The position numbers and the translations under genes are program-made. The notes under the pieces were generated by a model. It ran no database searches. It was not told where the DNA came from and saw nothing but the letters and a program-made list of their open reading frames with translations. A stretch of 64,000 nt of DNA from Cupriavidus pauculus (GTDB lineage: Bacteria; Pseudomonadota; Gammaproteobacteria; Burkholderiales; Burkholderiaceae), in assembly GCF_022179805.1 (NCBI RefSeq), contig NZ_BPUO01000007.1, forward strand, positions 186,001-250,000. The letters run 5' to 3'. Positions 1 to 11,018 of the stretch are shown here, one piece after another; the first letter of the stretch is position 1, and every line of letters begins with the position of its first letter.

Positions 1-1124
1 CGACGAGTGGACCAGTTGGAAGTCTGCCCGCTTTCGCGTGGGGAACGAGCCCCTATCCGGACCATTACAGCCCAGCATTCGCTTTTTCCAACCTCCCATA
101 CCCGCACAGCCAACAGCGTTCCTTACGGTTCGCCTGCCAGAGCCACACGCACTCCGGCAGCCATACGGGCTTACCACGTTCCCTACGCGTTACACGACCG
201 GGTTAGGGCCTGCCTCTTCACCGGTGGTCTGATGACGACGTATCCCAACCACTCAGTGGGATAACCGACCACGCACCTTTTGGTTGATGCCGCTCAGCAG
301 CTTAGGCATCGTAATACTCACGGTGTTTATCAGCAGTTCACATATGTTGCCCATACCGGCCAGCCTAGCTCCTCAACCCCATTGCTGCTCGGAGTCTCTG
401 CCCACTTGCCTCGCGGCTGGTGGAACACCCAAATTTCGGGGGCTACGTTGTCAGGAGAGCTTCGCACCCCACCGTTACCGGTGACACACGTCTCCCTAGG
501 CTACTGCTAGTCGCATAGCAGGTTCACTGTCCGAGGTGCCTCACGGCATTACTCGGGTCGAACCATAACGCATAGAGCTTTACGCTCCTGGACCTCTTTG
601 GATTTGCATGTGCTCCTGTGCAAGCGAGCGCCTGACGAATGGCAAGCCATCCGTCCCGTCGGCATAGTGATTGAGCGCCGCCATAAATGGGACGCGCAAA
701 GGGAATCCGCCAAAGGCGGTTTCCCCGCCTTTGGGCAGTGGCTGAATGAACATTCAGCAGATAAGCAGGCCATCTGTGAGACCGGTGAAGCTGGTCCCTG
801 ATGACAATGGACATTTCGGCCGGAGCCTACTTCGTCAAATCACATATGTGTCGGTTTGATACAACGGTCGCCAGAGGCTCTCATCGTATTCCGACTAAGG
901 TCGATGCCCGTTTGGGACTTTACTTGACACAAGACCCATTCCCTACTGCGAATCGGTCCACCGCCGTTTCATGTGCCGAGCAGCGGTTTCCTAAGGGCTG
1001 CCCCAAGAGGCCATGCTTAGGCGCCTTTCCCAACTATGTCCAAGGATTCAGGCTATCCAAGGTCTGGGGGTTCAGGTTATTTTAAGAGGGCCTGTCCCTC
1101 TACACGGAGCGTGCCGTGTCGCAC
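1..1124 (-). mobile_element. Group II intron, 5' ribozyme portion (runs off the left edge)
   Basis: This stretch has no convincing gene on either strand, is lower in GC than its surroundings and is rich in hairpins. Read on the minus strand it begins GTGCGAC at 1124, the group II intron 5' consensus. The exon bases just upstream give IBS1 CCACTC (1130-1125) and IBS2 ATACCG (1136-1131). Matching EBS1 GAGTGG lies at 254-249 in the loop of a perfect 7-bp hairpin (241-263). Matching EBS2 CGGTAT lies at 358-353, about 100 nt before EBS1 as expected. Sequences such as GGAACGTGGTAAGCCC and GGAAAAAGCGAATGC resemble bacterial domain I segments. The reverse transcriptase gene and 3' end would lie beyond position 1. 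The distance from the 5' end to EBS2 (about 770 nt) is unusually long. I infer the family from these pairings and from remembered consensus, not from a covariance-model search. Confidence 0.72.
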
Positions 1125-1146
1125 GAGTGGCGGTATTGTAGCGTGC

Positions 1147-1166
1147 CTGTCCGTCACCAGCGGACA
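1147..1166. other. Hairpin next to the intron insertion site
   Basis: An inverted repeat TGTCCG / CGGACA with a 7-base loop lies about 22 bp from the intron 5' boundary, between the intron and thiD. Some group II introns insert downstream of terminator-like hairpins. Here the spacing is larger than in those class C introns and there is no clear U-tract, so any link to insertion is only a possibility. Confidence 0.35.
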
Positions 1167-1216
1167 GAATCTCCATATTTTCTCCAGTTTTTCCGACCCG
1201 ACCGCACCACCTGCAC

Positions 1217-2047
1217 ATGCTCCTCACGCCACCCCGCACCCTGACCATCGCCGGCTCCGACTCCGGCGGCGGCGCCGGCATCCAGGCGGATCTCAAGACT
1301 TTTGCCGCGCTCGGCTGCTTTGGCATGAGCGCGATCACGGCCATCACGGCCCAGAACACGCTGGGCGTGACCGGCGTGCACGCCATTCCGGCCGACATGG
1401 TGGAAGCCCAGATCGACGCGGTGGCCAGCGACATTGGCGTGGATGCGGCCAAGACCGGCATGCTCGGCACGGCCGCCATCGTCGAGGCCGTGGCCGGCGC
1501 GGTGGACCGCCACGGTATCCGCCAACTGGTGGTGGACCCGGTCATGATTTCCACGTCCGGCGCCACGCTGTCCGACGACGCCACGAGCCAGGCCATGGTC
1601 AGGCTGCTGTTTCCGCGCGCCGTGCTGGTCACGCCTAACCTGCCCGAAGCCTCGTACCTGCTGGGCCGCCGCATCACGCGCCGCGCGGAGATGGAGGCCG
1701 CCGCCAGCGACCTGCTGGCCATGGGTTGCCAAGCCGTGCTGCTCAAGGGCGGCCACCTGGAGGACGACGGCCCCGACGCCACCGGCCTGGACGACCTGCT
1801 GATGCTGGCCGACGGCACGGTGCGCGTCTACACGCATCCGCGCATCGACACGCCCAACCTGCACGGCACGGGCTGCACGCTGGCCGCCGCCATCGCGTCC
1901 GGACTGGCGCGCGGCGACGCGCTGCCCGACGCCGTCAGCGCCGCGCTGGACTTCGTGGCGCAGGCCATCGCATCCGGCGCGCACTTGCGCCTGGGCACCG
2001 GCAACGGCCCGCTCAACCACGGCTTCGCGCCACGCCAACTGGGCTGA
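1217..2047 (+). CDS. thiD: Bifunctional hydroxymethylpyrimidine kinase/phosphomethylpyrimidine kinase
   Basis: This 276-residue protein has the usual ThiD length. It phosphorylates 4-amino-5-hydroxymethyl-2-methylpyrimidine and then its monophosphate to give HMP-PP for thiamine synthesis. It is cytosolic and belongs to the ribokinase fold. Signature segments are the N-terminal [16 protein letters not shown] (about residues 13-28) and the C-terminal [12 protein letters not shown] (about 215-226), the ATP/anion-hole motif. The ATG at 1217 gives the motif its normal distance from the N-terminus, although no strong Shine-Dalgarno is seen. The gene converges on the minus-strand thi operon, with two small genes between them. 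The group II intron 5' end lies only 92 bp upstream, so its promoter may be short or altered. Confidence 0.95.
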   Translation: MLLTPPRTLTIAGSDSGGGAGIQADLKTFAALGCFGMSAITAITAQNTLGVTGVHAIPADMVEAQIDAVASDIGVDAAKTGMLGTAAIVEAVAGAVDRHGIRQLVVDPVMISTSGATLSDDATSQAMVRLLFPRAVLVTPNLPEASYLLGRRITRRAEMEAAASDLLAMGCQAVLLKGGHLEDDGPDATGLDDLLMLADGTVRVYTHPRIDTPNLHGTGCTLAAAIASGLARGDALPDAVSAALDFVAQAIASGAHLRLGTGNGPLNHGFAPRQLG

Positions 2048-2053
2048 ATCAAG

Positions 2054-2485
2054 ATGGAAATGCTGAAGAACATCGACCTGCGCCACGACGACGCTGCGCG
2101 CTGGTATGTGAAGGACGAAACCGTGCAGGTCGAATTCGCCGCCGAGGCGGGCGAGCTGATCAGCCGCGAAGGGCCGAACCGGTACCGGCGCGACGACGCC
2201 ATCGTGACCGGCGCCACCGGCGACCGCTGGGTGGTGTCGCGCGAGCGGTTCGATTCGCGCTACGTGGCAGCGGGACCCCACGCGCATGGCCAGTCCGGCG
2301 CCTATCGCAACCAGCCCGTGCCGGTGCTGGTCAAGGAAATGGCCCAGGCGTTCGCCATCGAGCGTTCGGCCGGCGGCGACGTGCTGACCGGCAAGCCCGG
2401 AGACTGGCTGATGCAATACGCGCCCGGCGACTATGGCATCACCGAGCGCGCAAGGTTTATGGCGGTCTACCGCCCGGCGGAGTAA
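2054..2485 (+). CDS. PGDYG-domain protein
   Basis: This 143-residue soluble protein starts 6 bp after thiD and is probably co-transcribed with it. It carries the motif PGDYGI near residue 127, which names a small family of uncharacterised bacterial proteins. The N-terminal half is charged and polar, with no signal peptide or membrane segment. The phrase DWLMQYAPGDYGI resembles the domain annotated in several proteobacteria as accepting or protecting small molecules, but no biochemical role is known to me. Its close coupling to thiD is suggestive only. Confidence 0.8.
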   Translation: MEMLKNIDLRHDDAARWYVKDETVQVEFAAEAGELISREGPNRYRRDDAIVTGATGDRWVVSRERFDSRYVAAGPHAHGQSGAYRNQPVPVLVKEMAQAFAIERSAGGDVLTGKPGDWLMQYAPGDYGITERARFMAVYRPAE

Positions 2486-2493
2486 GCCGCGGC

Positions 2494-2928
2494 TTAGTTG
2501 CCGCCGGCCAGCTGCACCAGCTTGAACGACGCGCGGGCCACGCAGCAGACGGTGCCCGATGCGTCGCGGGCCTCGCCCTCGCAGAAGGCAATCTTGGCGC
2601 CCCGGCGCAGGATGCGCGCCTCGAACGTCAGCTCGCCACGGGCGGCGGCCAGGAAATGCGTGGACATGTCGATCGTGATCACGCCCACGTCCAGCGGCGC
2701 ATGCGACCGCGCCGCGCCGCTCAGCGTGAAATCGAGTACCGCCATCAGCGTGCCGCCGTGCACATCGCCCCGGCTGTTCACCACATTCGGGCTGGCCGGC
2801 AGGCGCGTGCGGCACAGGCCCTCTTCCATATACACCGGCTGCAGGCCCAGCAGGCGCATCAGCGGAATCTCGATACCGAAATAGGGCTTGTCAGGGGTGC
2901 CTGGGGCGGCGGGGATGATCTCGTTCAC
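2494..2928 (-). CDS. PaaI-family hotdog thioesterase
   Basis: The protein has 144 residues and a single hotdog domain. The segment GDVHGGTLMAVLDFTLSGAA (about residues 52-71) is the catalytic helix region of PaaI/YdiI-like acyl-CoA thioesterases, which hydrolyse small or aromatic acyl-CoA esters in the cytosol. The chosen start is a GTG at 2928, because GAGGAAA lies about 5 bp upstream of it. A longer reading frame exists but has no ribosome binding site. The gene converges with the PGDYG gene, leaving 8 bp between them. The physiological substrate cannot be told from sequence. Confidence 0.85.
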   Translation of the reverse strand: MNEIIPAAPGTPDKPYFGIEIPLMRLLGLQPVYMEEGLCRTRLPASPNVVNSRGDVHGGTLMAVLDFTLSGAARSHAPLDVGVITIDMSTHFLAAARGELTFEARILRRGAKIAFCEGEARDASGTVCCVARASFKLVQLAGGN

Positions 2929-3079
2929 TGCTGTTTCCTCTCGTGCGGGTTCCGTATGGCGGAACCTCGATCCTTTTTCCGTTGGAATCGAGAGGATATG
3001 CGCAAATGGTTGAAGGCTGCCAGAAGGGTGGCCGGTCAGCGCCCAAAGGATCGGGGGGGTCTGTTCTGCGTTGTCTTGG

Positions 3080-3211
3080 CTCCCCTCTCCCACGTCGTGG
3101 GAGAGGGGTTGGGGGTCAGCGGTTCAATCGATGACGGGTCGCAATTTGAGCCGCAATGCCCTCACCCCCAGCCCCTCTCCCGCCGTGCGGGAGAGGGGAG
3201 CAAAAAAATTT
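3080..3211. repeat. Composite palindromic repeat (GGGAGAGGGG family), copy 1
   Basis: Two hairpins, CCCCTCTCCCAC/GTGGGAGAGGGG and CCCCTCTCCCGC/GCGGGAGAGGGG, flank a spacer of about 60 bp that contains TCGCAATTTGAGCCGC. The outer ends GCTCCCC and GGGGAGC are themselves inverted. The same arrangement recurs at 50059-50183 and 54483-54613, with half copies at 15972-16003 and 61446-61495. It resembles REP/BIME elements. It lies just downstream of thiE, where it may act as a transcript end or stability element. Confidence 0.85.
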
Positions 3212-4353
3212 CAGCCAAACAGCGCATTCAGCCCAGCCACCGCCGCCGGCACGTCGTCGGCTTCGGTAATCGCCCGCACCACGGCCGCGCTGCCTACGCC
3301 AATGCCCAGCACTTCCTGCATGTTGCCGGCGTTGACGCCGCCAATGCCCACCAGCGACGGAATCACCGGTTTCATCAGCTTTACGTACGACTGGAAGCGG
3401 CCCATGCCCTGCGGCTGGGTCGGCATGACCTTGGTCGTGGTCGGGAAGATCGCGCCCAGCGCCAGGTAGCTGGGGCGGATCGCCGCCACGCGCAGCATTT
3501 CCGCGTAGCCGTGCGTCGACACGCCCAGGCGCAGACCCGATGCACGGATGGCGTCGAGGTCGGCTTCGTCCAGGTCTTCCTGGCCCAGGTGGATGCCGTA
3601 GATGCCGCTGTCGCCACCGCAGGCTGCGTGGTGGTCGATGGCCACGCGCCAGTGGTCGTTGATGAACAGGCGCGACTTCGAGCCCTTGGCCGCCGCTGCT
3701 GCCCTGGCCACCTCGGCCTTCACTGCGGCGGCGTCGTCGGACTTGAAGCGTAGTTGCACGGTGGGCACCTGCAGCGGCACAAGCGTTTCGATCCAGTCGG
3801 CGCTGGGCATCACCGCGTACAGGCCCAGGTCGGGCGGGCACGGCGCAAAGGCCGGCGCGGGCTGCTCGGGCGACACCAGTGCGGCGTGGCGCACGCGCGG
3901 AAAGCGTGCGAAGTCGGTTGGCCACGCGGTGCTGCCCGGCGCCCAGGCGCGGGCGATGCACAGCGCGTCGTGCGCCGGAAAGTGCAGCGACAACGCGGCC
4001 GTCAGCACCGCCACGAACGCCGGCCCATGCGCGGTATCGCCATCGGCCTGCGAATCGAGCACCCAGGTGCCCATCGGCGAGTGCACGGTGTCGATCCAGC
4101 GGCCGCCTTCGCGCTCCGATCCGATCAGCACCGCCTTGCCCGCCGCCACCCGGGCGACGATGTCATTGGCGATGGCGTCGGCCGGCTCGCCATCGCACAG
4201 CACCACGTCGTGCGCACCCAGCGTGACCGGCGCATTGGCCAGCGGCCACACGTGCCACGGGGCTTCGACGTGGCCGAACATGGCGGCAAAGCGCTTCATC
4301 AGGTCTTCGAACATTGCGGCGTCCATGGCCGCAGCTACGCCGGGGCGCGTCAT
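3211..4353 (-). CDS. thiE: Thiamine phosphate synthase with N-terminal extension
   Basis: This 380-residue protein is far longer than ordinary ThiE (about 210 residues). The C-terminal half is a complete ThiE TIM barrel: GIHLGQEDL, GVSTHGYAE, LGAIFPTTTK and GIGGVNAGN are the phosphate- and pyrimidine-binding loops. It joins HMP-PP and thiazole phosphate to give thiamine phosphate. The first 180 residues or so contain faint ThiD-like features, such as an ATP-site-like segment IARAW after a HGPAFVAVLTAALSLHF stretch, but lack the kinase signatures. This looks like a degenerate ThiD-like domain, which is my inference. The start overlaps the thiG stop by 4 bp (ATGA), indicating translational coupling. 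Confidence 0.9.
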   Translation of the reverse strand: MTRPGVAAAMDAAMFEDLMKRFAAMFGHVEAPWHVWPLANAPVTLGAHDVVLCDGEPADAIANDIVARVAAGKAVLIGSEREGGRWIDTVHSPMGTWVLDSQADGDTAHGPAFVAVLTAALSLHFPAHDALCIARAWAPGSTAWPTDFARFPRVRHAALVSPEQPAPAFAPCPPDLGLYAVMPSADWIETLVPLQVPTVQLRFKSDDAAAVKAEVARAAAAAKGSKSRLFINDHWRVAIDHHAACGGDSGIYGIHLGQEDLDEADLDAIRASGLRLGVSTHGYAEMLRVAAIRPSYLALGAIFPTTTKVMPTQPQGMGRFQSYVKLMKPVIPSLVGIGGVNAGNMQEVLGIGVGSAAVVRAITEADDVPAAVAGLNALFG

Positions 4354-5198
4354 GCGCGGCTCTCCGCGCCTTCGGCGTGCCAGAACGGCATGCCCACCAC
4401 CGGCGTGCTGGCCTGCGCCACCTCGCGCTCGGGCATCGGCCCGGCCAGGTAGGCGGTGCGGCCCGCGTCCACGGCCAGCGCGAATGCGCGGGCCATGTTC
4501 ACCGGATACGCGGCCTGCGCCACGGCGGTATTAAGCAGCACGCCGTCGTAGCCCCACTCCAGCACCTGCGCCGCGTGCGACGGCAGGCCCAGGCCGGCGT
4601 CGACGATCAGCGGCGTATCGGGCAGGCGGTCGCGCAGCGTGCGCATGGCATGCGGATTCACCGCGCCACGGCCCGTGCCGATCGGCGCGGCCCACGGCAT
4701 CAGCGCCTGGCAGCCCACGTCGAGCAGGCGGCGACACAGCACCAGGTCCTCGGTGCAATACGGCAGCACCTTGAACCCTTCCTTGATCAGCGTTTCGGCC
4801 ACGGCGGGCAGGTTCAGCGTGTCGGGCTGCAGCGTGTAGTCGTCGCCGATCAGTTCAAGCTTGATCCAGTCGGTCTCGAAGACTTCGCGCGCCATCATCG
4901 CCGTGGTGATGACTTCCTGCGCCGTGAAGCAGCCGGCGGTGTTGGGCAGCACCGGCACGCCCAGCGTGCGCAGCATCTGCCAGAACGTATCGCCGCCCAG
5001 CGTCTGGCCATCGCCCTGGCCAACGGCGGTCTGGCGGCGCAGCGCCACGGTGATCATGGCGGGGCGCGAAGCCTCCACGGCGGCCTGCAGCGTGGCCGGC
5101 GACGGATAGCGCGCCGTGCCCAGCAGCAGGCGCGAGTCGAACGACTCCCCGTACAGGACGAACGGATCGCGCAGCGTTTCAGTAGGTTCGAAGGTCAT
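4350..5198 (-). CDS. thiG: Thiazole synthase
   Basis: ThiG condenses 1-deoxyxylulose 5-phosphate, dehydroglycine and the sulfur carried by ThiS thiocarboxylate to form the thiazole phosphate. The protein has 282 residues. The Schiff-base lysine is expected at K113 in WIKLELIGD. The phosphate-binding segment PLIVDAGLGLPSHAAQ and the later DGVLLNTAVAQA are typical of the family. It lies between thiS (6 bp upstream) and thiE (4-bp overlap), so the three are translated from one operon. ThiO, two genes upstream, supplies the glycine imine. Confidence 0.96.
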   Translation of the reverse strand: MTFEPTETLRDPFVLYGESFDSRLLLGTARYPSPATLQAAVEASRPAMITVALRRQTAVGQGDGQTLGGDTFWQMLRTLGVPVLPNTAGCFTAQEVITTAMMAREVFETDWIKLELIGDDYTLQPDTLNLPAVAETLIKEGFKVLPYCTEDLVLCRRLLDVGCQALMPWAAPIGTGRGAVNPHAMRTLRDRLPDTPLIVDAGLGLPSHAAQVLEWGYDGVLLNTAVAQAAYPVNMARAFALAVDAGRTAYLAGPMPEREVAQASTPVVGMPFWHAEGAESRA

Positions 5199-5204
5199 GG
5201 TGGC

Positions 5205-5402
5205 TTAGCCTCCCGTCACGGGTTGCACGAGGTCGATCTGGTCGCCCGCGTTGAGCGACCGGGCCGCATGCGCGGCACGCGGCACGAACTGGCCGTTCAC
5301 CGCCGCCGCAAAGGGCGGGGCGATGTCCGCGGCTGTCACGGCGTCCGCCAGCGTGGCGGCGTCGGGCAGCTCCAGCGGTTGGCCATTGAGCAGGATTTGC
5401 AT
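5205..5402 (-). CDS. thiS: Sulfur carrier protein ThiS
   Basis: This is a 65-residue ubiquitin-like carrier that ends in the diagnostic Gly-Gly, which is adenylated and thiocarboxylated to donate sulfur to ThiG. The start ATG at 5402 gives the usual MQILLNGQ N-terminus; a longer upstream frame would add residues foreign to the family. The gene lies 13 bp after thiO and 6 bp before thiG. No thiF is found in the window, so the activating enzyme must be encoded elsewhere. Confidence 0.93.
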   Translation of the reverse strand: MQILLNGQPLELPDAATLADAVTAADIAPPFAAAVNGQFVPRAAHAARSLNAGDQIDLVQPVTGG

Positions 5403-5415
5403 GTTGGTTGACTGG

Positions 5416-6624
5416 TTAATGCAGCGTGCCGCCGGCATCGGACAACACGTTGCTCGACATCTGGGCGGGCTCGCACACGGACTCGATCATGCCGGGCCAG
5501 CGCAGCGCGGCAGGCACCGCATGCGCGGCCGGGTCGCCGTCGAGCATCGCGCGCACCACGTGGCATGCGGCCTCGGTCACGGCCGGGGCAATCAGCCAGC
5601 CGTGCCGGTACAGCCCGTTCACGCGCACCACGCGCGACGGCTGGTCCACGCGGATGGCGGGCAGGTGATCGGGGCGCGTCGGGCGGCGCTGCACGTTCAA
5701 TTCCAGCACGCGCGCCTCGCCAAATGCCGGGTGCAGCGAGTGCGCGGCCGACAGCAGTTCCAGCGCCGAACGCACGCTCATCGGCGAATCGTCCTCGCTT
5801 TCGATTTCGGTAGCGCCGATCACGTACAGGTCGTTCGGCTTCGGCGCGATGTAAATGGGGTAGCGCGGATGCAGCAGGCGCACCGGCCGGTGCAGCTTCA
5901 CGTCGGGCGCATGCACGCGCACCACCTCGCCGCGCAGGCCGCGCAGTCCCGGCAGCGCCTGGCCCTGTGCCCCGGCGGGGTTGGTCCATGCCGCACGGGC
6001 GCCCAGGCCGCGGCAATCGAGCACCACGCCGGCACGGATGCCCAGCGCGGGCAAGGCGTCGGCATCGATCTCGCCGGCTTCCCACACGCAATGCAGCCCT
6101 TCCTCGACGGCACACGCCAGCAGCGCGCGCATGGCGCCACGGTTGTCGAGCTGCCCTTCGCCCTGCAGCAGCAGGCCCTGCGGGAAGCGGCCGGCCAGCG
6201 CGGGCTCGATCTGCCCCACGCCGTTGCCGTCGAGCGCGCGCAGGCGCTGCTGCACCAGTTCGGGCGGCGCCACCGCGCGCATGCGGCCGGTGAACAGCGA
6301 TACCTCGCTGCGATCGCGCGCGTGCCAAACCACCAGCGTGCCGTCTTCCTGGAAGAACACGGGTTGAGGCAATTCCTGGATCCACGTGCGCCACAGGTCG
6401 ACGCTGGCAATGCCAAGGTCGACGATGCGCCGTTCGGCAATCGCCGATTCGGCCAGCGGCGCCAGCATGGCCGCCGCCACATGGGCGGCCGAGCCACTGC
6501 CGTCGGGGCCGCCACGCTCCACCAGCGCCACGCGGGCGCCTGCGCGCACGAGTTGCCAGGCAGATAAACGCCCGGCCAGGCCGGCGCCGAGGATGGCGAC
6601 ATCGAAGGACTGTACTGCTGTCAT
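5416..6624 (-). CDS. thiO: Glycine oxidase ThiO
   Basis: This FAD-dependent amine oxidase of 402 residues has the N-terminal dinucleotide-binding motif VAILGAGLAGRLSAWQLV (residues 9-26) followed by the acidic end of strand 2. ThiO oxidises glycine to the imine used by ThiG, the oxygen-dependent alternative to ThiH. The segments YIAPKPNDLYVIGATE and VNGLYRHGWLIAPAVTEA belong to the DAO/ThiO family. It is the second gene of the thiC operon, about 160 bp after thiC. The use of ThiO points to aerobic thiamine synthesis. Confidence 0.93.
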   Translation of the reverse strand: MTAVQSFDVAILGAGLAGRLSAWQLVRAGARVALVERGGPDGSGSAAHVAAAMLAPLAESAIAERRIVDLGIASVDLWRTWIQELPQPVFFQEDGTLVVWHARDRSEVSLFTGRMRAVAPPELVQQRLRALDGNGVGQIEPALAGRFPQGLLLQGEGQLDNRGAMRALLACAVEEGLHCVWEAGEIDADALPALGIRAGVVLDCRGLGARAAWTNPAGAQGQALPGLRGLRGEVVRVHAPDVKLHRPVRLLHPRYPIYIAPKPNDLYVIGATEIESEDDSPMSVRSALELLSAAHSLHPAFGEARVLELNVQRRPTRPDHLPAIRVDQPSRVVRVNGLYRHGWLIAPAVTEAACHVVRAMLDGDPAAHAVPAALRWPGMIESVCEPAQMSSNVLSDAGGTLH

Positions 6625-6786
6625 GAGCTTGTATGCCGGCGGCGCTGGCTGTTGCGTTGCGCCGACCGGCCTCCGGTTGGGTGAATTCCGCCGCGCCGCG
6701 TGGGGGCGCCGCGCGCGGGACTCTGGGTACTACGGTAATGCCGGGCGGCGCCGCCAGGGCGCGCGCCCGTCCTGCAAGACTACGCG

Positions 6787-8884
<2,098 letters not shown>

Positions 8885-9156
8885 ATCCAACGGGGTGAAT
8901 TTAAGCACAAGCGCCGGCCCCGCGCCACCCGAAATTCTGTTGCGTCTGTCGTGCGTCACGGTAGCGGAATCATGGTGCCATGCAGCACGACTCGCACTGA
9001 CGATCGACGATGCGACCGGCCTCCGCAGCCAGTTTGCAGGCGATCTGCGCCGGTCTTTGCGGGGATGTTTGCGCGGGTATTGCGAACGGAAAAGTTGCCG
9101 TACCATGCCCTCAACCCACCGAAGTGCCGACACGCATTGCCGCCTCAGGAGATGCC
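8885..9156. other. Intergenic region between thiC leader and aidB-like gene
   Basis: This divergent region should hold the thiC promoter (minus) and the promoter of the AidB-like gene (plus). I saw no strong -35/-10 pair, no operator palindrome and no convincing small gene in it. Confidence 0.5.
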
Positions 9157-10842
9157 ATGACCGCCACATCCGCCGCCGACGTCGACAGCGCGCAAACCCA
9201 TCAGGTCTTCAACCAGGTGCCCGACCTGGCCCACTACAACCTGTTCGCGTCGGACCCCACCCTGCGCGCCGCACTGGACCGGGCGGGCAGCGGCTGGCAT
9301 GCAGAAGCGCTCACCGCCTATGGCGCGCGGCTGGGCGACCCCGAGGTGCAGGGCTGGGCCGCCGACGCCAACCGGCTGACCCCGGAGCTGCACGCGTACA
9401 GCCGCACGGGCGAGCGCATCGACGAGGTGCGGTTCCATCCCGCCTGGCACCAGTTGCTGGCGCTGCTGCGCAGCCAGCAGTTGCAGGCCCTGCCCTTCGC
9501 GCAACCGCGCACCGGCGCGTGGGCCGCGCGCACGGCCGGCTATTTCCTGCAGGCCCAGGTGGAATCGGGGTCGCTGTGCCCCACGACGATGACGTTCGCC
9601 AGCATTCCGGTGCTTTCCAAGGAACCGGCGCTGTTCCGCGATCTGGAGCCGCGCCTGTTCTCGACCGGGCACGATGCACGCGACCTGCCGTGGCGCGACA
9701 AGACCGCCGTGATGATCGGCATGGGCATGACCGAGAAACAGGGCGGGTCGGACGTGCGCGCCAACACCACGGTGGCCGTTCCGGCTCGCGGCGAGGGGCG
9801 CGGCGCCGAATACCTGCTGACCGGCCACAAGTGGTTTTTCTCGGCGCCGATGTGCGACGCGCACCTGGTGGTGGCGCGCATGGGCGCCGTGGACGGCCCG
9901 CTGTCGTGCTTCTTCGTGCCGCGCTTCCGCGACGACGGCAGCAAGAACCCGATCCTGATCCAGCGACTCAAGGACAAGCTCGGCAACCGCTCCAATTCCA
10001 GTAGCGAAGTGGAATTCCGGGGCGCCACCGGCATCCTGATCGGCGAGGAAGGCCGCGGCATTCCCACCATCATCGAGATGGCCACCAACACGCGGCTCGA
10101 CTGCGTGATCGGCAGCGCGGCGCTGCTGCGCGCCGGACTGGTGCAGGCGCTGCATCACGCGCGCCATCGCATGGCATTCGGCCGCCTGCTGGCCGACCAG
10201 CCGCTCATGCGCAACGTGCTGGCCGACCTGGCGCTGGAATCCGAAGCGGCCACGCAGATGATGATGGCGTTGGCCCACGCGTTCGAACACGCCGACGACG
10301 ATCCGCAGGCCGCCGCCTGGAAGCGCGTGATGACGCCGGCCGCCAAGTTCTGGATCTGCAAACGTGCGCTGGAAACCACTGGCGAGGCGATGGAAGTGTG
10401 GGGTGGCAATGGCTACGTCGAGGAAGGCCCGATGGCGCGGCTGTATCGCGAGGCGCCGGTCAATTCCATCTGGGAAGGGTCCGGCAACATCATGTGCCTG
10501 GATGTGCTGCGTGCATTACAACGCAATCCGGACGATGGCGCGCGCATCCTGCAGGACCTGGCGCGGCTGTCCAATGGCCATGCTGCCGTGCGTGCCGAAC
10601 TGGCCTCCCTGCAGGCCATGCTGCACGGCCCGGCCGATGCGCTAGAAGCCAGCGCGCGACGCTTTGCACAGGGTCTGGTCCTGACCGCCCAGGCGGCGCT
10701 GATGATTGCCCATGCCAACCCCGAGTCGGCGGAGCATTTTGTCGCGAGCCGGCTGGGCCGTCAGCACGGACGTGTCTTCGGCACGCTGGATGCCGATAGC
10801 GTCACTCTTGGCCGAATAGCCGCGCGATCCTGGCCGGCCTGA
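9157..10842 (+). CDS. aidB: AidB-like acyl-CoA dehydrogenase family flavoprotein
   Basis: The 561-residue protein matches Escherichia coli AidB over its whole length as I remember it: FNQVPDLAHYNLF at the N-terminus, FHPAWHQLL, GMGMTEKQGGSDV, HKWFFSAPMCDAHLV and, near the C-terminus, LYREAPVNSIWEGSGN. AidB binds FAD and DNA and is part of the adaptive response to alkylation. Its enzymatic activity is weak. No ada gene lies nearby, so the response link rests on the family only. The ATG at 9157 has AGGAGA just upstream; a longer frame exists but lacks a start with a ribosome binding site. Confidence 0.9.
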   Translation: MTATSAADVDSAQTHQVFNQVPDLAHYNLFASDPTLRAALDRAGSGWHAEALTAYGARLGDPEVQGWAADANRLTPELHAYSRTGERIDEVRFHPAWHQLLALLRSQQLQALPFAQPRTGAWAARTAGYFLQAQVESGSLCPTTMTFASIPVLSKEPALFRDLEPRLFSTGHDARDLPWRDKTAVMIGMGMTEKQGGSDVRANTTVAVPARGEGRGAEYLLTGHKWFFSAPMCDAHLVVARMGAVDGPLSCFFVPRFRDDGSKNPILIQRLKDKLGNRSNSSSEVEFRGATGILIGEEGRGIPTIIEMATNTRLDCVIGSAALLRAGLVQALHHARHRMAFGRLLADQPLMRNVLADLALESEAATQMMMALAHAFEHADDDPQAAAWKRVMTPAAKFWICKRALETTGEAMEVWGGNGYVEEGPMARLYREAPVNSIWEGSGNIMCLDVLRALQRNPDDGARILQDLARLSNGHAAVRAELASLQAMLHGPADALEASARRFAQGLVLTAQAALMIAHANPESAEHFVASRLGRQHGRVFGTLDADSVTLGRIAARSWPA

Positions 10843-11018
10843 TACGCATAGTGTGCGGACATCGCACACTGCGTGCTGCGCCGCGGCATCCCCACCTTCA
10901 GGGGATAGGTGGTGCGCCGTAAACGTTGTGGCGACGGGCTGTATGGCCCGCCAGCGAAAGCCATCCAAGTCGTCACAACGGACGGTCCACGCCAAGTAAC
11001 GTGGCCGCCAAGCCACCC

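Noticed and set aside
7..814. Several short open frames on both strands in the first kilobase
   Set aside because: Low coding quality, no family resemblance, and the region is explained by ribozyme secondary structure.
1..1124. 23S or other rRNA fragment
   Set aside because: The region is rich in structured RNA motifs, but I could not place rRNA signature sequences; exon-binding pairs and GTGCG fit a group II intron better.
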